From assembly GCF_018310535.1 (NCBI RefSeq), contig NZ_CP074103.1, forward strand, positions 248,001 to 312,000: DNA of 64,000 nucleotides, written 5' to 3'. Shown piece after piece: positions 17,033 to 25,155 of the stretch (its first letter is position 1; each line of letters starts with the position of its first letter). Source of the stretch: Streptomyces mirabilis (lineage in GTDB: Bacteria > Actinomycetota > Actinomycetes > Streptomycetales > Streptomycetaceae). The position numbers and the translations under genes are program-made. The notes under the pieces are model-generated. The model was not told the DNA's origin and did no database searches. It was given only the letters and a program-made list of their open reading frames with translations.

Positions 17033-18841
17033 GTGCGGCGGGCCTTCCCTGAGATCTCCGGCCGCGGGCTCGCCGCCCTCGGGACCGAGCTGCCGGCCCT
17101 GGCCGCGATCCGGGTGGCCCTGACCGGCGGCCGCAGCGGGAAGTTCCACGTCCCCCACCCCGACCTGCGCCGCTTCAGTTCCGACGCTTGCCGGTTCGCC
17201 AAGCCGGCCGCCGAGGCCTCCACTCATCCGCTCGTCGAGGTCTTCGCGCAGATCTGCAAGAAGTGCGACATCGTCCTGCCGAAGGCGCCCGATGCCCTGT
17301 GGCGGGCGGCCGCTTTCGCCGCCCAGCGCCAAGACCAGCTGGACCGCTGCCGGACCGACCGGGAGCCGCAGACCTGGCTCGGGTACGCGCGGCACGCCGC
17401 CCGGTGGGCACCGGGTGACGACGAGCAGTTCCGGCGCTGGCTGGACACCGCCCGCACCGACTCCACTTTGGCCGCCGATGCCGCCGTGCTCGCCGACGCC
17501 TGGCAGCAGCTGGCAGCCCAGTTCCGCGGCTTCCTGGAGGAGTACGCCGCCCAGTGCCCTGAGGTCGAGGCATACAACGGCGCCCGGGACGCGGTGCGAC
17601 GCTGCGCCGACACCGACCAGCGCCGGGAGCTGGACCAGATCGGCGCGGCGGTCGGCAACCTCTCGCGCCGGCGGGCCCGGATGTACGAGCCAGAACCGCG
17701 CCTGGACGTGTGGACCCTGGTATGCGGGGTGTGGCTTGCGGCCCGCTCGCGAGGCCGTGGCGCCGAGCAGTCCGCCGACCTGGCCCGCGCCGCCGTCGCG
17801 GACGAGCTGAAGGGCGCCCGAGTGCGGGACGTCACCCGGCTGCCCGTGCCGCCGCGCACCCCCAGCGACCGGCACGCAGACCCGGCAGCGTGGGCGGACG
17901 CCGAGCTGGCCCTGTGGTGGCCGCAGGCCGTGACAGCCGCGTGCACCCGCCTTGAGGAAGAGTTCGAGGCGGAGTCCGCCGCCATGTCCGCGCGACTGCT
18001 GCTGGTACGCGACTGGCCGCTCACCGGCACCCGCGACACCCCGGTCGCCTACCTGGCCGCCTCCCCCGTACTGGGCCCGGTCGTCCCCCACGGGCACCGC
18101 GAGGTCGACGACTACGTGTCCTGGAGCGGCGGCGACACCGCCGGACCGTCCTACGCGGCGGTCGTTGCTGCCCCGGCGCACCTGGTGGCGAAGCTGGAAC
18201 GAGAACAGGCAGCCCAGCCCTCCCACTACGAGCCGCGGTTCACCGCCGGCGGCCCAGTCACCGGCGGCGCGGCAGACCAGGCCGCAGCCGAGGCACTGCT
18301 GCGGCAGGCGTTCCCATTCCTGCCCGGCGACGGCGACCGCGAGCCGTCTACCCCGACGGACGAGGTCCTCGAGCAGCGCCGCGCCCGGCGTGCGGCCGAC
18401 CGGCCGTGGCGCGACGGAGCGGGCGAGGAACGCACCTACCGCATCGCGAGCGCCCTACGCGACGGGTACGGCTGCTGGATTCCCGACAGCCCACAGGCCC
18501 TGGCCGAGCTGGAGGAGATGGCGCCCTGGCTGCGCTGGAGCGCGCTGCGCCTGGACGTGCTGTGCGGCCGTGACGCTGAACAGCACTCGTGGGCCACCCT
18601 GTTCGGGACGCTCGAAGCCGTCGACAGCGCCGGCATCGCACTCAACCCCGGCGGCCGACACCTGCCGCTGCACGTCCCCGTGCACCGGATCGTCGCCCTG
18701 ACCGGCGCCCCGCACTGGGAGCGCAGCCAGCAAACCCCCGCACTGTGGCAGCCCTACCAGCTGCTTCCCACGCCACCCACAGGTCCGGGCTCCGAGCCCG
18801 GCCGCCTTCGCGTCGTACCGGGATCCGCCGGCGCGCGCTGA
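17033..18841 (+). CDS. Hypothetical large protein with CxxC motif
   Basis: A protein of 602 residues from GTG 17033. An N-terminal CKKC motif sits near residue 79 within a helical region. The middle is rich in Arg, Ala, Asp and Trp, with long amphipathic helices. No membrane segment and no nucleotide-binding, nuclease or helicase motif can be seen. The start is weakly supported because there is little ribosome-binding sequence, which fits coupling to the gene ending at 17029. The function is unknown. Confidence 0.6.
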   Translation: MRRAFPEISGRGLAALGTELPALAAIRVALTGGRSGKFHVPHPDLRRFSSDACRFAKPAAEASTHPLVEVFAQICKKCDIVLPKAPDALWRAAAFAAQRQDQLDRCRTDREPQTWLGYARHAARWAPGDDEQFRRWLDTARTDSTLAADAAVLADAWQQLAAQFRGFLEEYAAQCPEVEAYNGARDAVRRCADTDQRRELDQIGAAVGNLSRRRARMYEPEPRLDVWTLVCGVWLAARSRGRGAEQSADLARAAVADELKGARVRDVTRLPVPPRTPSDRHADPAAWADAELALWWPQAVTAACTRLEEEFEAESAAMSARLLLVRDWPLTGTRDTPVAYLAASPVLGPVVPHGHREVDDYVSWSGGDTAGPSYAAVVAAPAHLVAKLEREQAAQPSHYEPRFTAGGPVTGGAADQAAAEALLRQAFPFLPGDGDREPSTPTDEVLEQRRARRAADRPWRDGAGEERTYRIASALRDGYGCWIPDSPQALAELEEMAPWLRWSALRLDVLCGRDAEQHSWATLFGTLEAVDSAGIALNPGGRHLPLHVPVHRIVALTGAPHWERSQQTPALWQPYQLLPTPPTGPGSEPGRLRVVPGSAGAR

Positions 18842-19010
18842 CCGATTTCCGAAAATGACCGCCGCACCCCGCACCGGGACCGGCCGGCTGCGGAACACCG
18901 CCCGCAAAGTGAGATCCGGGTCACAGCCGTAGCGTCCAATCGTGGACGACGGCGCACCCCCTTCCATGACCATGATCGGACCCTCACCGCGACCAGGAGG
19001 GGGTACCGCT

Positions 19011-19493
19011 GTGCCGGTCCTGCGCCAGCTCACGACATGCACCGCACCGTCGACCGTCGTCATCGAACGCCGCACCCGGGCACGGGACCGGCCGATGGAC
19101 TACCGGCTGGAGGTCTGCCACCGTCACCGTTGGCTGGCCAACAGCTGGACCGGGCGGCGCGGCCCCGAGGGCGCCGGCGGCCGGTGTGGCACCGTCACCG
19201 ACTACCGGCCCTTCGCCGCGATCGTGCAGTCCCATGCCGACCTGTGGCTCCGAGCGTTAACTACGAACGCCCCCGAGGACCACGGTGGCGACCTCGCGGC
19301 CGCGCTCCGCGCGGGATTCGAGTGGCTGACCACCTACCGGGAGCCGACCGGTGTGGCCACAGCACTGGAACACGCGGCCCGGATCGCCGAGGCGACCGCG
19401 GCCGGCACCTTGCAGCCGGCCGAGGGCCAGGCGCAGGTCCTGGCCGCGCTCAACCTGGCGGAGACTCTCGACGCCAGCGGACGGGGAGCATGA
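19011..19493 (+). CDS. Hypothetical protein
   Basis: About 160 residues from GTG 19011, chosen because AGGAGGGGG lies 7 nt upstream; in-frame starts also exist at 18942 and 18966. The N-terminal half contains CTAPSTV, VCHRHRW and GGRCGTV, with Cys and His spacing that could bind a metal. The C-terminal half is helical (FEWLTTYREP, EHAARIAEATAAG). No family is recognised. It precedes the prepilin peptidase gene by about 150 bp. Confidence 0.5.
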   Translation: MPVLRQLTTCTAPSTVVIERRTRARDRPMDYRLEVCHRHRWLANSWTGRRGPEGAGGRCGTVTDYRPFAAIVQSHADLWLRALTTNAPEDHGGDLAAALRAGFEWLTTYREPTGVATALEHAARIAEATAAGTLQPAEGQAQVLAALNLAETLDASGRGA

Positions 19494-19646
19494 GCCGGCG
19501 CTTCGGGTTCTGCAGCCCGGCGGCCTCACCGGGCGCGGTGTAGGGACTCACGGAGGCGGGCCGGAGGGAGTCGTCGCAGCGAGCCGTAAGGTCGAAGCAG
19601 ACCGGCCCGTCACGGTGAGGCCGGGCTGTGTACGTAGGAGTCTCTC

Positions 19647-20366
19647 TTGTCCGCCCTCAGCGTTGCCCTGACCGCCGTCGTCGGAGCCCTGGCCGGTGCT
19701 GCGGCCCGCCCTGCGGTCTTCGCCCGCTCGGTCCCGGCGCCCGCGTCCGCCCGCAGTGCCTGCCCGCACTGCGGCAGCGCCGTCCTGGGACGCCGGCTGC
19801 CCGTACTGCCCGTCTCCGGACGCTGTCCGGCGTGCGCACAGGCGATCGGACCGCGCGCCCTCGTGCCGGAGACGGTGGCCGCCGCCGCGTTCGCCGTGGT
19901 CGCAGCGGGCGCAGCGAGCGGCTGGTTCGCCGCCGCCCAGTACTGGGTCGCCGCGTGCGGTGTCGCCCTCGCGCTGATCGACCTCGCCGTGCAACGGCTT
20001 CCCGACGTGCTCACCCTCCCCGCCTGCGGCGGGACTCTCATCCTGCTCACCGCGGCCGCGCTGGCCGGCGAGACCGGCAGCCTGGGCCGCGCGGCGGCCG
20101 CCGCCGGCGTGCTCACCGCCGTCTTCCTCCTCATGGCGTTCTCCGGCGCCATGGGACTCGGCGACGTCAAGCTCGCACCGGCCATCGGGGCTCTCCTGGG
20201 CTGGAGCAGCTGGACGGCCCTGTTCTGGGGAGCAGCCGCGGGATTCGTCGTCGGCGCGGTGTCGGAGGTAGCACGGCTGACGGCCCGCCGCGCCCGCCGC
20301 ACGCACGTCTCCTTCGGCCCCTACATGGTCATCGGGGCCCTCGCCGTCTCCGTCACCACAGCCTGA
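19647..20366 (+). CDS. Type IV prepilin leader peptidase (A24 aspartic peptidase)
   Basis: A 239-residue polytopic protein. An N-terminal zinc ribbon (CPHCGS and CPAC) as in PilD-type enzymes is followed by about six membrane segments. The two catalytic aspartates are visible: D112 in ALIDLAVQRLPD and D173 in GLGDVKLAPAIG (G-x-G-D-x-K). Enzymes of this family cut the leader of prepilins and pseudopilins at the membrane. The TadE-like gene at the left edge of the window is a plausible member of the same pilus system, although the genes are not adjacent. The start is TTG 19647, where the first membrane segment begins. Confidence 0.9.
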   Translation: MSALSVALTAVVGALAGAAARPAVFARSVPAPASARSACPHCGSAVLGRRLPVLPVSGRCPACAQAIGPRALVPETVAAAAFAVVAAGAASGWFAAAQYWVAACGVALALIDLAVQRLPDVLTLPACGGTLILLTAAALAGETGSLGRAAAAAGVLTAVFLLMAFSGAMGLGDVKLAPAIGALLGWSSWTALFWGAAAGFVVGAVSEVARLTARRARRTHVSFGPYMVIGALAVSVTTA

Positions 20367-20664
20367 CCGTCGCCGCCGCGGGGCTCTCGGAAATACCGCT
20401 TCCTGTAATAGCTCTTCCTGCATATCGATTCCCGGAACGGCCTCTACCTGACACCACCGTTCCGGAATGCGGTTTCACGGAATAAACCGAGCCTGGTCAA
20501 CTCCCCTGCTCAGCAAGAAGATCGAATCCGGAACGAAGACGAACCTGTCGGGTTCCGGATTCCCTTCTCGCTCGCCTTCATCGCGCCGCCTGAGCACCGC
20601 GGTGAAGAAGCCTTGCACAGGCGGCCGAGCGAATTCTGGCCGACGACACCAGGAAGAGCCGCAC
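20367..20664. other. 298-bp gap with no convincing gene
   Basis: The gap between the prepilin peptidase and the SH3 protein is less GC-rich than its surroundings at its left end and contains several short CGGAA repeats (near 20390-20480). It probably holds the promoter and leader of the SH3 gene. An in-frame start at 20467 would add 66 residues lacking signal-peptide character, so it was not used. Confidence 0.4.
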
Positions 20665-21024
20665 ATGAACACCCTCACCCGCCGAGCCGCGACCGTGGCA
20701 TCCACCGGCGCGCTGCTCCTCGGCGGCGCCGTCGCCACCGCCTCGACCGCCAGCGCCGCGACGGTCGGCAGCGGCGCCTGCACCCACCAGATCAAGATCA
20801 ACACCGACGTGTACACAACGGTGAAGTTCCGCACCGGCCCGGGCACCGGATACACCGCCACCGGCCAGCTCTCCAAGGGCACCGACGTGTACTGGCAGTG
20901 CAACAAGGGCCGCAACGACAAGCCGGGCGCCTGGGGCTACGTCACCGTCAAGTCCGGGGCTCACAAGGGCCAGAAGGGCTGGGTCGCCGCCCAGTACATC
21001 AACGTGCCCATGCAACTGGACTGA
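20665..21024 (+). CDS. Secreted SH3-like domain protein
   Basis: A protein of 119 residues with a Sec signal peptide: a positive N-terminus, a hydrophobic core, and a likely cut after SASA near residue 32. The mature part of about 85 residues is one bacterial SH3-like domain (VKFRTGPGTGYTATGQL, GWVAAQYI), with two cysteines likely paired. Such domains bind peptidoglycan or act as small extracellular modules in Streptomyces. ATG 20665 has AGGAAG 8 nt upstream. A strong hairpin terminator follows. Confidence 0.85.
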   Translation: MNTLTRRAATVASTGALLLGGAVATASTASAATVGSGACTHQIKINTDVYTTVKFRTGPGTGYTATGQLSKGTDVYWQCNKGRNDKPGAWGYVTVKSGAHKGQKGWVAAQYINVPMQLD

Positions 21025-21109
21025 CCCTCACCGGCCGACGGAGACGAATCGAGCTCTCCCGGCCCACCAGCGCCTGAGCCGACACCTCGTGAAGGCTCAG
21101 GACGACGCA

Positions 21110-21144
21110 ACGGCGGCCCGGCCCCCTGTGATCCCGGGCCGCCG
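21110..21144 (+). terminator. Strong GC hairpin after the SH3 gene
   Basis: ACGGCGGCCCGG and CCGGGCCGCCGT form a 12-bp perfect stem with a short loop, about 85 bp past the stop of the SH3 gene. Its position fits a terminator. Confidence 0.7.
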
Positions 21145-21262
21145 TCGGCGTACCCGCACGCGGAGCCCAGCTCCCACCTCGCAGGGCCTCCATCGCCTGC
21201 TTCGCAGCCCCGGGCCGGGCTGACCACCGTCGGCCAGCCGATCGAGCCCCAGGACGGGCACT

Positions 21263-21655
21263 ATGAACCCCACCCCTTCGTCACTCGACGCACCGCCATC
21301 CCGCCTGGGTCAGGCCCTGGCCAACGCTCGCGGACAAGGCCGGGCCGCACTCGCCGCCTACCTCCCCGCCGGCTACCCCACGCTCGGGCAGAGCCTCGAC
21401 GCCCTGCATCTCTTGTCGACGACAGTCGACGTGATCGAGATCGGCCTGCCGTACACCGACCCCCTCATGGACGGCCCGGTCATCCAGCACGCCGCCGCAC
21501 AGGCCCTCCGGGCTGGCTTCCGCACCGAGCACCTGTTCACCACCGTGCGCGAGCTCGCTGCTGCCTCCAACACCGCGCTGGTCGTTATGAGCTACTGGCA
21601 GCCCATCCACCACTTCGGGTCCTCTTATGCCAAGGTCCTGAGCCTGTCTCAGTAG
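21263..21655 (+). pseudogene. trpA: Tryptophan synthase alpha subunit, N-terminal half only
   Basis: The frame encodes the first half of TrpA, which is normally about 260-270 residues; here it stops after 130. Both catalytic residues are in the preserved part: the Glu in VIEIGLPYTDP and the Asp in LMDGPVIQHAA. Similarity to TrpA ends after VVMSYWQPIHHFG, and the last residues (KVLSLSQ) look foreign. The recombinase genes of a transposable element begin about 80 bp later, so insertion probably cut the gene at about 21637. I could not find the missing half downstream. No trpB lies next to it. Loss of the rest of the barrel makes it non-functional. Confidence 0.85.
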
Positions 21656-21736
21656 TGATTCCTCGGTGACATGAGGCCCCAGGTGCGGCTGTTAGGGTCC
21701 TGCCGCCTGGATGTCTCATGATCATGGTGGTACGGG

Positions 21737-23194
21737 GTGGACTACTTCTTTGTCTCACGTAGCAAGGTGCGTCGCTTCTACGAGTCGCCTCCCGGCGTCG
21801 ATCTCGACGCGTTGGCGTACGTGTCGCGGCCGGGGGCGTTGAAGGAGGGCACTCCATTCTTTTTTGACTCGCAGATGCGCCCGGCGGAGCCGTTGGTCTC
21901 GTTCTTTCTGGAGATGGCGAAGACGCTGAAGGCGAAGTCACTGCAGGACTACACGTACGACGCCCTCGACTTGACCGAGTTCCTGGAGAACGAGCTCGAC
22001 CCGCCGGTCGACCTGTTATCGGTGATCGAGGAAGACCTCGTGGCCTACCGGGAGGACTGCACCGAGCACCGTGAGTCGCCCGATGCGCCGGCGACGTGGA
22101 AGCGACGCCGGGCCATGATCAATGGCTTCTATGGGTGGGCCGAAGACCAGAAGCTGATCGACAAGCGTCCTTACTTCCGTCGCCGCAACGGCCGGGACGT
22201 GCTGTCCTGGGGTGCCACGACCCAGCTGGACGTACGCCATCTGACTTGGCGGCAGTGGAACTTCTTCAAGCAGGTGGGCCTGCGCGGCTACCTGCCCAAC
22301 GGGCGCGTCGATCGCGCGTATCGCGGGCGCTCCCCGCTGCGCAACAGCGCGGCGCCGGAGCTGGCGATCACGACGGGGATGCGACTGCAGGAGTTCAGCT
22401 GTTTGTTGGACATCGAGGTCGGGCCGCCCCGCCGGGACGGCTCCCCGGCTGAGGTGCAGCTGCAGGCGATCGCGAAGTACGGCCTGCCCCGCACGGTGAT
22501 GGTCCAGGATCCGACGCTGCGAGAGCTGGACATGTACCGGCGTACCGAGCGTGCGGCGCAGGTGCGGGCTGCGGCGAAGGCGCTGTGGAGGCGGCGCGAG
22601 GAGCTGTTCATCGTCGAGGACATCGACCTTCGGCGGATGAAGGTGCGCGGGAAGCTCGATGGCCGACGTCGCACCTTTCGGGTCGAGAGCATGAACGCGG
22701 ACAAGCGCCGCCGCGCCGTCATCGAGGGGAATCACGGTCTTGAGCCGATGGCTCTGTTCGTCGGCCGCGGTGGCACGATGCCGACCAGGCAGCGCTGGGA
22801 ACAGATATTCGACGAGGCGCATCTGCGCGCTCTGCGGCTGAGCGAGGAACATGAAGTCGGCTTCGTCATGCCGCGCCAGGTGCGGATTCACGACACCCGG
22901 CACACGTTCGCCGTCTATATGTTGCGGCTGCTGACCAAGCTGATTCTCCGGGAGGAAGCCGAGGAGTACCTGGCCGGCGGGCACACCGGCTACCTGACGG
23001 ACCACATCTCGCGGAACCCCCTGCTGATCCTGCAGGACCTGTTGGGCCACCGCCATCCAAGCTCGACCTTGCGTTACCTGCGGTACATGCGTGACACCAA
23101 CGCGCTGGTGGCGAAGGCGATCGCCGAGTGGAACAACCAGGATGCCACCTACGCCGACTATGCGACGGCAATCGCTGGACGGAGGGCAGCCTGA
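21737..23194 (+). CDS. Tyrosine recombinase, first of three (TnpA-like)
   Basis: A protein of 485 residues with the complete tyrosine-recombinase signature in its C-terminal half: the first Arg in TGMRLQEF near residue 215, the His and Arg in IHDTRHTFA near 384, His in LLGHRHPSSTLRYL, and the nucleophilic Tyr a few residues later near 447. A core-binding N-terminal domain precedes it. It should cut and rejoin DNA strands when the element moves. The GTG start has a weak ribosome-binding site. The stop overlaps the ATG of the next recombinase. Confidence 0.88.
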   Translation: MDYFFVSRSKVRRFYESPPGVDLDALAYVSRPGALKEGTPFFFDSQMRPAEPLVSFFLEMAKTLKAKSLQDYTYDALDLTEFLENELDPPVDLLSVIEEDLVAYREDCTEHRESPDAPATWKRRRAMINGFYGWAEDQKLIDKRPYFRRRNGRDVLSWGATTQLDVRHLTWRQWNFFKQVGLRGYLPNGRVDRAYRGRSPLRNSAAPELAITTGMRLQEFSCLLDIEVGPPRRDGSPAEVQLQAIAKYGLPRTVMVQDPTLRELDMYRRTERAAQVRAAAKALWRRREELFIVEDIDLRRMKVRGKLDGRRRTFRVESMNADKRRRAVIEGNHGLEPMALFVGRGGTMPTRQRWEQIFDEAHLRALRLSEEHEVGFVMPRQVRIHDTRHTFAVYMLRLLTKLILREEAEEYLAGGHTGYLTDHISRNPLLILQDLLGHRHPSSTLRYLRYMRDTNALVAKAIAEWNNQDATYADYATAIAGRRAA

Positions 23195-25155
23195 TGCCCC
23201 GCCGCGGCGAGCGCAAGCCACGGGTCCGCAGTACAGCTCCCAAGCCGATGCCCACCCAGGAGCCAGACCACATCGGGATCCGAACGCTGACCCGGACGCG
23301 CCGTGGTGCGAAGGCCAGCCACATGGTGGATCCGGCGAAGTACCGGTGCAGCGCCCTGGCGGCGCAGCTGGCCGACGAGTGGATCAGATACGCCCGCGCA
23401 ATGGCAAGGATCGATGGTGGGGCCGACATGGCTGGGGCGGTGCGGGGCTTCGCCAGGTTCGTCGACAAGCACCTCCCTACGCTCGGCATGGATCCGGCAG
23501 GTGCCCGCCTCGACGGATGCGGGGTGGATCTGGTCGAGGTCATCCACGCGTGGGAGGAGGATCTCCGGCAGCATCACGGTCTGCGTTCCAACTCCCCATA
23601 TGCGAAGACGAACTACCTGCTGACGCTGATCGAGCAGCGCTCGTTGAGGGACGCGAGCATGCCGGAGGCGCTGCGGCTGCGCTCCCAGGCCCCGCCCGCC
23701 TATCCCACATGGAAGGGGGAGCCGCTGGACGAATTCTCCAACGCGGAGCGGATCGCGCTGCGAGACGCGGCGCGTAACGCAGTCCGTGCGCTCGAGGCCC
23801 GCCTGGCCTGGGGCCGGGAACTGCTGGCCCGTGGGGTCGATCCCCGCGAGGGCGGGTGGCATGAGCCGGCGAATTTGGTGTGGGCGGCGACGCACCCGCG
23901 GCTGCTGACCGTGGAGGCGCTGAAGCCGCAGTTCCGTCAGAATGTACTGAGCTGGCCGGAGCCGGTGAAGGCCCTGCTACCCACCGGGCCCGATGGCACC
24001 CTCCTCAAGCGCGGATTCCGCTATCTCGTCGCCGCGTTGAGCGCCCTGCTGTTTCCGGCCGAGACGGACCTCCAGGCCTTCCGAGTGCTGTTGATGCTGG
24101 GCATGAGCGATACGAGCCCGGAAGAACTCCACGCTCTCCAGCTGTCCGACATCGAGTTCACCGACGGCGGTGTCCGACTGGTCCAGCGCAAGAACCGTGC
24201 CCACCGGGTCCGTGCAGACCTGCACCCCAGCCCCGATCCGGAGGAAGGGGCGGCAACGGAGTTCGCCGGGGACGGCGCCTGGGACGTTCCGGGCCTGCTG
24301 CGGCGGCTCCTGGCATCCACGGAGCTGTCCCGGAAGGTCTTCCCCGACGCTGAACCCTGGTTGTTCCTGGCCGTGGAGCGTCGCCTGAGGGGTGTCCTGG
24401 ATGCGGACATCGCCTATTTCAAGGATCGCGAACGACGCTTCGGTGGCTGGATCAGCGAGCAGCGCGATGCCGCCGGGAAGCCTCTGGAGATCTCCAAGCC
24501 ATTCGAAATCCGGCGGCTACGCAAGACGACCAAGGTCCTGCGTGCGGTCGCGCTCGGTGGCACGGTGAGCGACTTGGCGGGAGACGACCACCATGTAGAG
24601 GTCTATCGCATGCACTACGCGCACGGCACGACCGCGCACATTCTGGCCGGCCGGTCGATCAACCGAGCCCAGAAGTGGGTCTTCGAGCGCATGAGCGATG
24701 TCGTGCGCCCGGTGCTCGTCACCGAGGAGGCCGAGAAACATGTGGAGGAGCCCGAGGTCGCTGAAGATCTCGGGCTGGACATCGAGCAGGCCAAAGCCAT
24801 GCGGGCGGGAAAGTTGGACATGGGCCTGGTCAATTGCCGCAACCCGTACGACTCGCCGCATCGCAAGGACACCAAGGTCTGCCATGTCGCGCCCGCGATG
24901 TGCATGCTGTGCCGCAACGCCGTGGTGTTCACCTCCCAACTCCCCCGCCTTTTGCTGCTGTCCGATCACATCGAGCGGATGCGAATTGCGCTGGCCCCGC
25001 CGCACTGGCGGGCCCTGTGGGGCAGACAGGCGGAGGCCTTGTCGGAGGTCTTCGAGGAGTGCGCGGACCTCGTGCCCGCCGCCCGGCGTGAAATCGTCGA
25101 ACTCGGCCTACGCCTTGATCTCCCCTTGGGGATGAGGACGGAGTTCGACCGATGA
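23191..25155 (+). CDS. Recombinase-like protein, second of three (TnpB-like), degenerate catalytic site
   Basis: About 654 residues from ATG 23191, overlapping the previous stop by 4 bp. The tyrosine-recombinase fold can be followed, but the first catalytic Arg position reads GMSDTSPEEL with no Arg, and the H-x-L-R motif is RRLRKTTK. The likely Tyr region is VYRMHYAHG. A Cys cluster near the C-terminus (VCHVAPAMCMLC) suggests a zinc site. In Tn554-type elements all encoded recombinases are needed, with some acting structurally. The stop overlaps the start of the third recombinase (ATGA). Confidence 0.8.
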   Translation: MMPRRGERKPRVRSTAPKPMPTQEPDHIGIRTLTRTRRGAKASHMVDPAKYRCSALAAQLADEWIRYARAMARIDGGADMAGAVRGFARFVDKHLPTLGMDPAGARLDGCGVDLVEVIHAWEEDLRQHHGLRSNSPYAKTNYLLTLIEQRSLRDASMPEALRLRSQAPPAYPTWKGEPLDEFSNAERIALRDAARNAVRALEARLAWGRELLARGVDPREGGWHEPANLVWAATHPRLLTVEALKPQFRQNVLSWPEPVKALLPTGPDGTLLKRGFRYLVAALSALLFPAETDLQAFRVLLMLGMSDTSPEELHALQLSDIEFTDGGVRLVQRKNRAHRVRADLHPSPDPEEGAATEFAGDGAWDVPGLLRRLLASTELSRKVFPDAEPWLFLAVERRLRGVLDADIAYFKDRERRFGGWISEQRDAAGKPLEISKPFEIRRLRKTTKVLRAVALGGTVSDLAGDDHHVEVYRMHYAHGTTAHILAGRSINRAQKWVFERMSDVVRPVLVTEEAEKHVEEPEVAEDLGLDIEQAKAMRAGKLDMGLVNCRNPYDSPHRKDTKVCHVAPAMCMLCRNAVVFTSQLPRLLLLSDHIERMRIALAPPHWRALWGRQAEALSEVFEECADLVPAARREIVELGLRLDLPLGMRTEFDR

